Shown: positions 6,712 to 14,808 of the stretch, one piece after another
Layout of the letters: each line of letters opens with the position of its first letter
How positions within the stretch are numbered: position 1 is the stretch's first letter
Source: an uncultured Bacteroidales bacterium
Lineage (GTDB): Bacteria; Bacteroidota; Bacteroidia; Bacteroidales; Muribaculaceae
DNA length: 24,458 nt
NCBI GenBank assembly: GCA_900549375.1
Contig: URNY01000021.1
Coordinates: forward strand, 1-24,458
Direction: 5' to 3'
Program-made: the position numbers and the translations under genes
The notes under the pieces: model-generated
What the model was told of the DNA's origin: nothing
Seen by the model: the letters and a program-made list of their open reading frames with translations, nothing else
Databases searched by the model: none

Positions 6712-7998
6712 TCAGTTCTCCTCGGCAGCCGCAAGCGATTTCTGCCAGGCCGCTTTCAGCTCGCTCCATTCAACCACCTCTCCTTTCTCGGGCAATGGAC
6801 TTATATTGCGCCCGTTGAGACGAAGCGAGGCATATAGTTTACCGCTCTCCGAACGGAGTATGATGATTGCCAGATTCGCCGCGAGCGGAGTGATACGCTC
6901 AATACGCCAATGATCCTGAAGAGTGTCGTAATCGTCGCTTATAATATAACAACCGGGAAGCCGCATAAGCGAAAACAATGGCAAAAGAGTTTCGGCATGT
7001 CCGAAATAGCCGTGCATCCTGACAGATCCGAGAGTTTCTCCGGGGGCAGTGCAGTTGTCTATGTCAGCGATGATACGTCTCAGCAGCGGAGCCGTGGCCT
7101 CTCCCGCAATGCCCGAAACGGCATTGATATTGTTGCGCAGATAATGGAGCACATTCGAGGCCTTCCAGCACGCCATATATTCCTCCTGGCTCATCCACTC
7201 GGTGGTGGGAGCGTCGATGCCCGAAGCCCGGCAGGCCTGCATCAGCCCGTACATGTCCATTGTGAGATGCCGCAGTCGCGATCGGCGCATGTCATAATCG
7301 GCGGCAAGCAGCCGGCGCGCCGGAGCATCCGGAACATGCTGGCGAAGATATTCTTCGTAAACCTCCTTCCATGCTCCCGACTTGCGGTAGGAGGCATATT
7401 CGCGATCAAAGGAGAAACAGCAGAGCAGGCTGTCGTTCTGCTTTCCCGACGCGGTGTAAAGCTCAAGATCCTGATGCGGGATTTCGAGGGAATGCAAAAA
7501 CTGATCCATCGTCATTATCACGCGGGGCACCGAGGTAGAGATAGCCCTGACCTCACCTTTTGCCATCAGTTCCGGAAACATGCGGGCCATATCGGCTCCG
7601 AGAAGCTCCTCTTCGGATATGCCGACGGATGAAAGCAGACCCCAGCGTCCTTCGGTGCGCGCCACTATATCCCCCATCATCTTGAAGAAGCGTTCCCCCT
7701 CGGGAGTGAGTTTACGCTTCATGGCAGCCGCGTAAAGTGCTTTCTGGAGTTTCTCGATCTTTTTTGGCCCCGACAGAAAGCGCGACCCGTGACGGGCGGT
7801 ATAGCTCACAAACACCGGCGTGAGCGTGTCGCCCCAGGCCTTCACAGTGTCGCATGCCGCGAAATCATAGGGCATCATCGACCCGTCGCAATAAGCGGGC
7901 AGCGGTTCGTAAACAGCGCCACAAGCCTGCTGATTCCGGAATGCTCCCGAAAACAGCAACACGCCTGCAAGCAAAAATGCTGATATTCCTCTTTTCAT
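6712..7998 (-). CDS. Secreted histidine phosphatase, MINPP-like (inositol polyphosphate phosphatase or phytase)
   Basis: This branch-2 histidine phosphatase is predicted to hydrolyse phosphomonoesters, probably inositol phosphates, outside the cytoplasm. From the chosen ATG it has 428 residues. A signal peptide covers about 1-28, with a plausible signal peptidase I site after ACGA. The catalytic motif RHGSR is at 69-73 (nucleophile His70), a further conserved Arg occurs in STSVPRVIMTM, and the proton donor is in GHAET (His334, Glu336). The HAE rather than HD motif points to the MINPP subgroup, known in gut Bacteroides. ATG at 7998 is preferred because it begins directly before the hydrophobic signal core; the upstream in-frame start at 8049 adds 17 atypical residues. 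Substrate is inferred from motifs only. It heads a leftward three-gene group. Confidence 0.85.
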   Translation of the reverse strand: MKRGISAFLLAGVLLFSGAFRNQQACGAVYEPLPAYCDGSMMPYDFAACDTVKAWGDTLTPVFVSYTARHGSRFLSGPKKIEKLQKALYAAAMKRKLTPEGERFFKMMGDIVARTEGRWGLLSSVGISEEELLGADMARMFPELMAKGEVRAISTSVPRVIMTMDQFLHSLEIPHQDLELYTASGKQNDSLLCCFSFDREYASYRKSGAWKEVYEEYLRQHVPDAPARRLLAADYDMRRSRLRHLTMDMYGLMQACRASGIDAPTTEWMSQEEYMACWKASNVLHYLRNNINAVSGIAGEATAPLLRRIIADIDNCTAPGETLGSVRMHGYFGHAETLLPLFSLMRLPGCYIISDDYDTLQDHWRIERITPLAANLAIIILRSESGKLYASLRLNGRNISPLPEKGEVVEWSELKAAWQKSLAAAEEN

Positions 7999-8013
7999 AT
8001 CCTTATAATAATT

Positions 8014-8021
8014 CAAACGTA
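8014..8021 (-). promoter_or_regulatory. Possible -7 element upstream of the MINPP-like gene
   Basis: Minus-strand TACGTTTG (8021-8014) fits TAnnTTTG and lies 16 bases before the ATG, implying a very short leader. No convincing TTTG -33 element was found at the expected distance. A second minus-strand match, TAAATTTG at 8097-8090, also lacks a -33 partner. Confidence 0.3.
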
Positions 8022-8106
8022 AAAATTGTTTAACGCTTCCCGGCTTCATTATTAAATCTCATTAAAGAATAAGGCAACCGGAACGAATTCAAATTTAATC
8101 CGAAAT

Positions 8107-8135
8107 TTTGATTTACGGAAATTTTATTAATTTTG
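8107..8135 (+). promoter_or_regulatory. Predicted promoter for folD
   Basis: TTTG at 8107-8110 and TAATTTTG at 8128-8135 are 17 bases apart, two short of the usual Bacteroidetes spacing. Transcription would begin near 8142, about 30 bases before the folD ATG. The -7 element matches the consensus fully. Confidence 0.5.
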
Positions 8136-8171
8136 CGATTTATAACAAAACAAAGGTTTTTAACAAAAAGT

Positions 8172-9053
8172 ATGACACTCATCGACGGAAAGCAGACTGC
8201 AACCGATATAAAACGCGAGATTGCCGAAGAAGTTGCGTCCATGAAGGCCCGCGGAGAAAGAGCGCCTCATCTGGCGGCCATACTCGTAGGCCACGACGGA
8301 GGATCCGAAACCTATGTCGCCAATAAAGTGAATTCATGCGCCGAATGCGGCTTCACAAGTTCTCTAATACGTTTTGAGGATGATGTGACTGAAGAGCGGC
8401 TTCTCGAAGAGATCGAACGGCTGAACGCCGACCCTGAGGTCGACGGCTTCATCGTGCAGCTTCCTCTGCCGCGTCATATCGACGAGCAGAAGATCGTGCG
8501 CGCGGTCGACCCCGCCAAGGATGTCGACGGCTTCCACCCCGTCAACGTAGGCCGCATGTCGGTGGGTCTCCCTGGATTCCTTCCCGCCACCCCGGCAGGA
8601 ATCCTCGAGCTCCTGAGCCGCTACGGAGTGCCCACCAAAGGGAAACATGCAGTGGTGCTCGGACGCAGCAACATCGTGGGCAAGCCAATGGCATCGCTGC
8701 TGATGCGCAAAGCGGAGCCGGGCAACTGCACCGTCACCGTCTGCCATTCGGCAACTCCCAATATCAAGGATATATGTCGCGATGCGGATATCATCATCGC
8801 CGCTCTCGGCCAGCCCGGTTTCGTGACGGCCGACATGGTCAAAGAGGGGGCTGCCATTATAGATGTCGGAACCACCCGCGTGCCCGACGCCTCACGCAAA
8901 AGCGGCTGGAGACTGCGCGGCGATGTGGATTTTGAAAACGTGGCCGGCAAATGCTCTTTCATCACACCCGTCCCCGGCGGTGTCGGACCCATGACGATAT
9001 GCTCGCTCATGTCCAACACCCTCAAAGCCCGCAAAGACAATCCTTATAAATAA
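8172..9053 (+). CDS. folD: Bifunctional methylene-THF dehydrogenase / methenyl-THF cyclohydrolase FolD
   Basis: FolD interconverts 5,10-methylene-, methenyl- and 10-formyl-tetrahydrofolate, supplying one-carbon units for purines and linking to the cofactor used by ThyA. The 293-residue product has the usual length. Visible signatures are GGSETYVANK with Tyr48 and catalytic Lys52, VQLPLP (95-100), the KDVDGFHPVN signature (116-125), the dinucleotide-binding GRSNIVGKPM (164-173), and PVPGGVGPMT (266-275). ATG at 8172 gives the canonical MTLIDGK start; an upstream in-frame TTG at 8133 overlaps the predicted -7 element and is rejected. It is divergent from the MINPP-like gene and lies 47 bases before topA, so a shared transcript is plausible. 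Confidence 0.97.
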   Translation: MTLIDGKQTATDIKREIAEEVASMKARGERAPHLAAILVGHDGGSETYVANKVNSCAECGFTSSLIRFEDDVTEERLLEEIERLNADPEVDGFIVQLPLPRHIDEQKIVRAVDPAKDVDGFHPVNVGRMSVGLPGFLPATPAGILELLSRYGVPTKGKHAVVLGRSNIVGKPMASLLMRKAEPGNCTVTVCHSATPNIKDICRDADIIIAALGQPGFVTADMVKEGAAIIDVGTTRVPDASRKSGWRLRGDVDFENVAGKCSFITPVPGGVGPMTICSLMSNTLKARKDNPYK

Positions 9054-9100
9054 TAGATAACTTTTGAACCTTCCGAGGCGTTTATTTAAAAAAATTCCGG

Positions 9101-11422
9101 ATGAAGAACCTCGTTATCGTCGAGTCTCCCGCAAAGGCGAAGACCATTGAAAAATTTTTAGGCAAGGATTTTAGAGTCATGTCGAGCTACGGTCATATCC
9201 GTGACCTCCGCAAAAGAGGGATGAGCGTGGAGATAGATTCCGGTTTTTCTCCCCTCTATGAGATTCCCGCCGAGAAAAAAGAACTCGTCCGTCAGCTCAA
9301 AAGCGCCGCCAAAGACGCAGATATCGTATGGCTCGCTTCCGATGAAGACCGCGAAGGAGAAGCTATCGCATGGCATCTCGCCGAAGTGCTGGAACTCAAA
9401 CCCGAGAATACGAAGCGCATCGTTTTTCATGAAATAACAAAACCTGCGATTCTCCATGCCATAGAAAACCCGAGGGGGATTGACTTAGATCGCGTTAACG
9501 CCCAGCAGGCCCGGCGTATCCTCGACCGCATCGTCGGATTCGAACTCAGCCCGATCCTATGGAAAAAAATCAAACCCGCTCTCTCGGCCGGAAGGGTGCA
9601 GAGCGTGGCGGTTCGCCTGATATGCGAGAGGGAGAAGGAGATAGAAGCTTTTACTCCGGAGCCCTTCTTCCGCGTCAACGCCATCTTCAATTCCGACAAA
9701 GGCGATTCTTTCAAGGCTGAATTGAAGCGCCGCCTCGCCGATGAGAAAGAAGCCAGGGAGTTCCTCGAAGAATGTGCAGACACACGCTTCTCGGTCACCG
9801 ACCTCTCGGTGCGTCCCGTGAAGCGCTCGCCCGCTCCCCCTTTCACCACCTCCACGCTCCAGCAGGAGGCCGGCAAAAGGCTCGGTTTCTCCGTGAACCG
9901 CACCATGAGCATAGCACAGAAGCTTTATGAAGACGGGCGCATCACCTATATGCGTACCGACTCAACCAACCTCTCGGAACTCGCCTTAAAGGACATAGCC
10001 GCCGCAATCTCCGGCGACTACGGCCCCGAATATCTCAAGACCCGTCATTACCACACGCATTCCAAAGGCGCTCAGGAAGCCCACGAGGCTATACGCCCCA
10101 CCTATGTGGCCAACCGCACTATCCCCGGCACCGAGCAGGAGAAAAGACTCTACGACCTTATCTGGAAACGCGCCGTAGCCTCGCAAATGAGCGACGCCGA
10201 ACTCGAAAAGACCAATATCGAGATTGCAGTAGAAGGTTCTCCCGAAGGATTCAGGGCCGAAGGCGAAGTTGTGACTTTCGAAGGTTTCATGAAAGCTTAC
10301 AGCATCGATTCCGACTCCCCGGGATTCTCTCGCCTGCCGAAACTTGCGAAAGGGGAACGTCTCGAAGCCCGCGAGATCACCGCCACCGAACGCTTCACTC
10401 AGGCTCCCCCCCGATACACGGAAGCTTCGCTCGTAAAGAAGATGGAAGACCTCGGCATAGGGCGCCCGTCCACCTACGCACCGACAATCTCTACCATCCA
10501 ATCGCGCGATTATATCAAATATGGGGAAAAAGAGGGCTCACCCCGCGATTTCACGCTCATCACTCTCCGGGATGGCAACATTTCCTCCGAAACGCTCTCG
10601 GAAAACACCGGCAGCGAAAAGGGGAAACTCGTGCCTACCGATGTCGGCATGGTGGTGAATGATTTCCTCACGGAATATTTCCCCGACATTCTCGATTATA
10701 ACTTCACGGCCCGCGTCGAGGAGAAGTTCGATGAAATAGCCGAGGGAAAACTCGGCTGGAGAGCCGAGATGTCGGACTTCTATACCAAGTTCCACCCCGG
10801 AATCGAAGAGGTGAATTCAATGCGCCTCGAGCATAAGGTCGGCGAGCGTCTTCTCGGCACTGACCCGGCGAGCGGCAAACCGGTATCCGTCAAGATTGGC
10901 CGCTTCGGACCCATCGTTCAGATCGGCGAAGCCACCGATGAGGAGAAACCCCAGTTCGCAAGCCTCCTCGAGGGCCAGAGCATCCAGGACATAACCCTTG
11001 AAGAAGCTCTCAAGCTTTTCGAGCTTCCTCGTAAGGTAGGAATGCTCGACGGCAAAGAGATCACGGCTGCAATAGGCCGCTTCGGGCCCTATATCCGCCA
11101 CGACAAACTCTTCGTGTCTATTCCCAAAGACCTCGCCCCGCAGACAATCACCCTCGACGAGGCGACGGCACTGATCGCCGCCAAGAAGGAGGCTGAGGCA
11201 AACCGCCTCATCAAGCAGTTCGACGAGTTGCCGGGCGTCGAAGTGCTCAACGGCCGCTTCGGCCCCTATATCGCCTGCAAGAAAGAGGGCGCCCGCAAAG
11301 CCGTGAACTATAAGATTCCGAAAGGCACCGATCCGGCACTTCTCACCGCCGCCGAAGTCAAGGCCCTCATGGAGAAGCAGGACGCAGCCCCGGCCCGCAA
11401 GCCCCGCGCCCGCAAGAAATAA
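9101..11422 (+). CDS. topA: DNA topoisomerase I (type IA)
   Basis: TopA relaxes negative supercoils by cutting one strand through a 5'-phosphotyrosine. The Toprim domain is N-terminal, with Glu8 in VIVESPAKAKTIEK and the acidic DEDRE motif containing Asp81 and Asp83. The catalytic Tyr283 lies in ITYMRTDST, and LGIGRPSTYA (451-460) is also conserved. The C terminus lacks the Cys4 zinc ribbons of the E. coli enzyme. It carries three GRFGP-containing repeats starting at 600, 659 and 718, spaced exactly 59 residues apart, and then a basic tail (residues about 765-773). This repeat-type C-terminal region is known in bacterial TopA and probably binds single-stranded DNA. The 773-residue length is typical for Bacteroidetes. 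The last base of its stop codon starts a heptamer repeat array. Confidence 0.97.
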   Translation: MKNLVIVESPAKAKTIEKFLGKDFRVMSSYGHIRDLRKRGMSVEIDSGFSPLYEIPAEKKELVRQLKSAAKDADIVWLASDEDREGEAIAWHLAEVLELKPENTKRIVFHEITKPAILHAIENPRGIDLDRVNAQQARRILDRIVGFELSPILWKKIKPALSAGRVQSVAVRLICEREKEIEAFTPEPFFRVNAIFNSDKGDSFKAELKRRLADEKEAREFLEECADTRFSVTDLSVRPVKRSPAPPFTTSTLQQEAGKRLGFSVNRTMSIAQKLYEDGRITYMRTDSTNLSELALKDIAAAISGDYGPEYLKTRHYHTHSKGAQEAHEAIRPTYVANRTIPGTEQEKRLYDLIWKRAVASQMSDAELEKTNIEIAVEGSPEGFRAEGEVVTFEGFMKAYSIDSDSPGFSRLPKLAKGERLEAREITATERFTQAPPRYTEASLVKKMEDLGIGRPSTYAPTISTIQSRDYIKYGEKEGSPRDFTLITLRDGNISSETLSENTGSEKGKLVPTDVGMVVNDFLTEYFPDILDYNFTARVEEKFDEIAEGKLGWRAEMSDFYTKFHPGIEEVNSMRLEHKVGERLLGTDPASGKPVSVKIGRFGPIVQIGEATDEEKPQFASLLEGQSIQDITLEEALKLFELPRKVGMLDGKEITAAIGRFGPYIRHDKLFVSIPKDLAPQTITLDEATALIAAKKEAEANRLIKQFDELPGVEVLNGRFGPYIACKKEGARKAVNYKIPKGTDPALLTAAEVKALMEKQDAAPARKPRARKK

Positions 11423-11456
11423 TTCAAAATTCAAAATTCCCCATTCAAAATTAAAT
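11422..11456 (+). repeat. Heptamer repeat array (ATTCAAA type), 5 units
   Basis: Five consecutive 7-base units follow the topA stop codon without a break: ATTCAAA, ATTCAAA, ATTCCCC, ATTCAAA, ATTAAAT. The array shares its final-A/first-A with the TAA. The same unit recurs before murE (opposite orientation) and before ftsW. Confidence 0.85.
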
Positions 11457-11467
11457 AAGAACCTTCC

Positions 11468-11504
11468 CTGCGGTGGATTTGTTTTAGTGACAAATCCACC
11501 GCAG
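11468..11504 (+). promoter_or_regulatory. Perfect 14-base hairpin abutting the AsmA-like start codon
   Basis: Bases 11468-11481 are an exact inverted repeat of 11491-11504 around a 9-base loop (TTTTAGTGA). The stem ends two bases before the ATG at 11507. It could end or attenuate readthrough from topA, or hide the translation start of the next gene. No T run follows, so a classic intrinsic terminator is not supported. Confidence 0.6.
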
Positions 11505-11506
11505 AC

Positions 11507-14500
11507 ATGTCCATCCATATTGCCGACAAACCATCCGGCGCCTCAAAAAATCGCAAGCGCTTCCGCGACCGCCATCCGGCCGCAAAAGCCGGTATTGTGC
11601 TCGCATGGACTCTCGGCGCCCTGGTATTCATCATCCTTGCCGCTGCCTGCGCCATAACCTGGTATCTGACACCCGCCAACCTCACTTCCCTGCTCAACAG
11701 GGAAACCTCAGAGACCATCAATGCCGATGTCAAAGCCTCTAATGTAAGGTTCACTTTATGGTCCACCTTCCCTCATTTCTGCGTCCGCATCGATTCGATC
11801 AAAGTCAGAAGCCGCAACTTCGACAGCCTCTCCCCCGCCCAACTCCGACAGCTCCCCGAACATCCGGATTTCCTGCTCTCCACCGGCCCGGTGAGCGGCG
11901 AAGTGAACGTGCTAAAACTACTTCAACGCAAAATATGGCTGAGCGACCTTAAGGCAGAATCGTTGCGGCTTAACCTCGTGGCGTTCTCTGATTCCATCAC
12001 CAACTACGACATATGGCCCGACGCCGGGCGCAAACGCGAGGTGCCCTTTTTCACCACCACAAGCCTACGCATATCAGGTCCCGGCAGCATAGATTATTAT
12101 AGCGCCGTGTCGCAAACTTCCGCCGCCATCCTCCTTGAAGGACTGTCGGCGGTCCGTTCTGATTCTTCGTTCCAATCATACCGGATAGACCTGCGGGGGA
12201 AGGTGAATGCCCGCGTGAAGCAACTTCAGCTTCTTTCGGGCTTCCCCTTCCGGCTCGACGGCAGAGCCGACCTCAGTTTCGACCCCTTCCGCATCCGCCT
12301 GTCGGACTATGACGTGAGCCTCGGCAACACCACCGGAAAGGTGAACATGGCCGTTGAGTTCGGCCAAGAGATGAAGATGAACAACTTCACCTATCGTCTC
12401 GATAATTTCAACCTCAACCGCTTCCTTGCCTATCTTCCACCGCGTGCCGTGCCATTCCTGAGTTCGCTCGACGCCGACATAACGGTGAACGCTTCGGCAC
12501 GCCTCACCTCTCCCTATTTCTTCTCATCCTCGGCTCTCCCCTCGATGGTGATCGACTTCAATGTGCCCGACGGCGATATATCCTATCGTGTCAGCAACGG
12601 CCCGAGCTATACTATGCGCCATATCGGAGCCGGAGCGCGCCTCGTCTTCACCGGCGAGAATCCCGACTCCGCCTGGCTTGAGATACCGAATCTGCGTCTC
12701 ATCGGCGAAGGTGCTGATCTCGAACTCAAGGGACGCATTTCCTCGCTCACAGGCAATCCCCGCGTAAGACTCGCCGTGGTCGGCAATGCCGATGCAGCCG
12801 TCTCGGGCCGCATCATCGAGGCCCTGCGCCCTTATCAGCTTAAAGGGGAAATAGCCACCGACGCCATTGTGGATTTTCGCCTGACCGACTTCCGCAGCGG
12901 TGAACTCGCCAACGTGGGAATCGGAGGAGACCTCTCTTTGCGCGACTTCGCTTTCAGATATCCCGGCGGCGGATTTTCAGCCACCGGACGATCGGTCGAT
13001 ATCGATTTCGGAGGTAAAGCCGATGAGCTGGAAAACAATTCGCTGGCCAACGGCCTCTTCGACCTGACCGCGCAGGCCCGCGATGTGAAGGCACAGCTCG
13101 GCGATTATTCATTACAATCCGGCCATCTCGACATATCAAGCAGCCTGCGCGACCGCAAACGCGTACTCATCTCCGACATAGCCTCATCGCTTCCGGTGGA
13201 TCTGCGTGTCAAGGCCGCCGACCTTGCTGTGGCCGGACGCAAAGACACGCTCGACATCGACATGGACAATGTCCTCGTCGAGGGAACGATACGGACCATG
13301 CCCCGCACATTAGCCCCGGAAAAGCTCGATTTCAGACTGAAGGGAGACAGAATAGACTACCATGTCTCAGGAACGAAGATCCGACTCGCGGGAATCGATG
13401 TCGGATTCGACGCCGGAGCTTATTCGGGAGGCATAAGATTCCGGCAGTCTCCTGTGCCGACAGTATGGACGGCCGACGCTGTCCGCACCGCTACACGGGC
13501 CCATTCCCCGGAATTCCTGAGCGTGAAACTGCCCCCGGACATCAGGGCGTTCCTCGACCGATGGCGCACTCATGCCACTCTCTCCGTCGCGTCAGGAAGC
13601 CTCATCACCGGCCTCTTTCCTATAGACACGCAATTTTCGGACCTCGCGGCCGAAGCATCGCTCGATTCGCTCGTTGTGGGCAACATAAATATAAATGCCC
13701 GAGCCACCGCGGCACGCATCAGCGGAAAAATCTCAAATCTGCGCGAGTTCCTATGCTCGCGGGAGCCTGCTCCTTTGCGGATAGGCCTCGACCTTGCGCT
13801 CGACACCGTGCAGATCAACCAGCTCGCGGGAGCTTATCAGCGTGGACGCCTCCTCGCCGGCGACTCTACTCTGCTCAAGACCCACATGCCGGATTCCATC
13901 TCCCCCTCCGATACCGTGGCGTTGATGATTCCCCGCAACATCATCGCCGATATCCGCGCATCCGCCCGCGAGACAAGATATATGGATCTCCGTCTTTATG
14001 ACCTCGGCACGAATCTGCGCCTCCGCAATGGCATTCTCGACATCCCCGGCCTCCACATATCATCCGATTTCGGAACCGCAACACTCGATTTCCGCTACGA
14101 TACCTCCGATATCATGCGTCTCGGCATGGAGGCCAAATTGGGTATCGCTCAGGTGAATGTCGTGAATTTCTTCAAGAATTTCCATACCCTTCTGCTCATG
14201 ATGCCGCAGATGAGAAACCTCTCCGGCATACTCTCGGCTGAAGCCGAGGGAGGAATGTCGATATTCCCCAATATGTATATCGACATCCCGTCGCTGAAAG
14301 CCGACATCTATGTTCAGGGCCGCGGGCTGAAAGTGCATCAGGACCCGTTCATACGCCGCATAGCCAAGATGATGCTGATTCGCGACAGTTCTGATATTCA
14401 TATCGCCAATATGGACGTCCACGCGTCCGTCCACGACAATCTGCTCGAACTCTATCCATTCGACTTCAGCTTTTCCCGCTATAAGCTGAATCTTATGGGT

Positions 14501-14761
14501 CTCAACAACTTCGACGGCAAGTTATATTACCATATCGGCATCCTGAAATCTCCTGTGCCGTTCCCATTCGGCATCAACATCACCGGCATGTTCCATAACC
14601 CGGACCTTCGCTTCGGAGGAGCCGGTTTCAAGATGAAGAAAGGGGAAGAGATAACCTCCACGGTAATGGAGGAAAACCGCGTGAACCTCATGCGCGAGCT
14701 AAAATACTACCTGAGCGAATTCATCCGGAAGGCAGCCGAATCCGACACCGCCGTCAACTGA
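11507..14761 (+). CDS. AsmA-family envelope protein, large
   Basis: This 1084-residue protein has a basic cytoplasmic N terminus and one membrane anchor at about 28-54. A long periplasmic region of repeated beta-strand-like segments follows, such as ITNYDIWPD and the many short D/L-rich strands, with an AsmA-like C-terminal region. AsmA/TamB proteins form elongated grooves implicated in moving phospholipid between membranes and in outer-membrane integrity. The role here is inferred from that family. The N-terminal arrangement (anchor, then YLTPANLTSLLNRETSETINADVKAS) fits the AsmA pattern. No catalytic motif is apparent. The ATG at 11507 is the only ATG before the anchor and lies two bases after a perfect hairpin. 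The next gene, a lipoprotein, starts 47 bases downstream and has its own predicted promoter. Confidence 0.85.
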   Translation: MSIHIADKPSGASKNRKRFRDRHPAAKAGIVLAWTLGALVFIILAAACAITWYLTPANLTSLLNRETSETINADVKASNVRFTLWSTFPHFCVRIDSIKVRSRNFDSLSPAQLRQLPEHPDFLLSTGPVSGEVNVLKLLQRKIWLSDLKAESLRLNLVAFSDSITNYDIWPDAGRKREVPFFTTTSLRISGPGSIDYYSAVSQTSAAILLEGLSAVRSDSSFQSYRIDLRGKVNARVKQLQLLSGFPFRLDGRADLSFDPFRIRLSDYDVSLGNTTGKVNMAVEFGQEMKMNNFTYRLDNFNLNRFLAYLPPRAVPFLSSLDADITVNASARLTSPYFFSSSALPSMVIDFNVPDGDISYRVSNGPSYTMRHIGAGARLVFTGENPDSAWLEIPNLRLIGEGADLELKGRISSLTGNPRVRLAVVGNADAAVSGRIIEALRPYQLKGEIATDAIVDFRLTDFRSGELANVGIGGDLSLRDFAFRYPGGGFSATGRSVDIDFGGKADELENNSLANGLFDLTAQARDVKAQLGDYSLQSGHLDISSSLRDRKRVLISDIASSLPVDLRVKAADLAVAGRKDTLDIDMDNVLVEGTIRTMPRTLAPEKLDFRLKGDRIDYHVSGTKIRLAGIDVGFDAGAYSGGIRFRQSPVPTVWTADAVRTATRAHSPEFLSVKLPPDIRAFLDRWRTHATLSVASGSLITGLFPIDTQFSDLAAEASLDSLVVGNININARATAARISGKISNLREFLCSREPAPLRIGLDLALDTVQINQLAGAYQRGRLLAGDSTLLKTHMPDSISPSDTVALMIPRNIIADIRASARETRYMDLRLYDLGTNLRLRNGILDIPGLHISSDFGTATLDFRYDTSDIMRLGMEAKLGIAQVNVVNFFKNFHTLLLMMPQMRNLSGILSAEAEGGMSIFPNMYIDIPSLKADIYVQGRGLKVHQDPFIRRIAKMMLIRDSSDIHIANMDVHASVHDNLLELYPFDFSFSRYKLNLMGLNNFDGKLYYHIGILKSPVPFPFGINITGMFHNPDLRFGGAGFKMKKGEEITSTVMEENRVNLMRELKYYLSEFIRKAAESDTAVN

Positions 14762-14764
14762 TCT

Positions 14765-14795
14765 CTTGTGTTTCGGAATAATTCGCGTATTTTTG
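14765..14795 (+). promoter_or_regulatory. Predicted promoter for the M15-like lipoprotein gene
   Basis: CTTG at 14765-14768, 19 bases, and TATTTTTG at 14788-14795 fit the Bacteroidetes consensus with one -33 mismatch. Transcription would begin near 14802, only about 7 bases before the ATG, so the mRNA would be nearly leaderless. A second -7-like element, TAACTTTG at 14797-14804, would place the start at or beyond the ATG. Confidence 0.45.
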
Positions 14796-14808
14796 CTAAC
14801 TTTGCAAC

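Noticed and set aside
7999..8049. Upstream start for the MINPP-like protein
   Set aside because: It would place 17 polar residues before the signal peptide; ATG 7998 gives a normal signal sequence.
8133..8171. TTG start giving a longer FolD
   Set aside because: It overlaps the predicted -7 element, and ATG 8172 gives the canonical MTLIDGK N terminus.
11422..11456. ATTCAAA array as CRISPR or as an intrinsic terminator
   Set aside because: Units are 7 bases with no spacers, and there is no stem followed by a T run.
11468..11504. Inverted repeat as an invertible phase-variation switch
   Set aside because: Only 9 bases lie between the arms, too few to carry a promoter, and no recombinase gene is nearby.
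10817..11518. 233-codon minus-strand frame over the 3' end of topA
   Set aside because: It is antisense to conserved TopA repeats, and its start reads through the heptamer array and hairpin.
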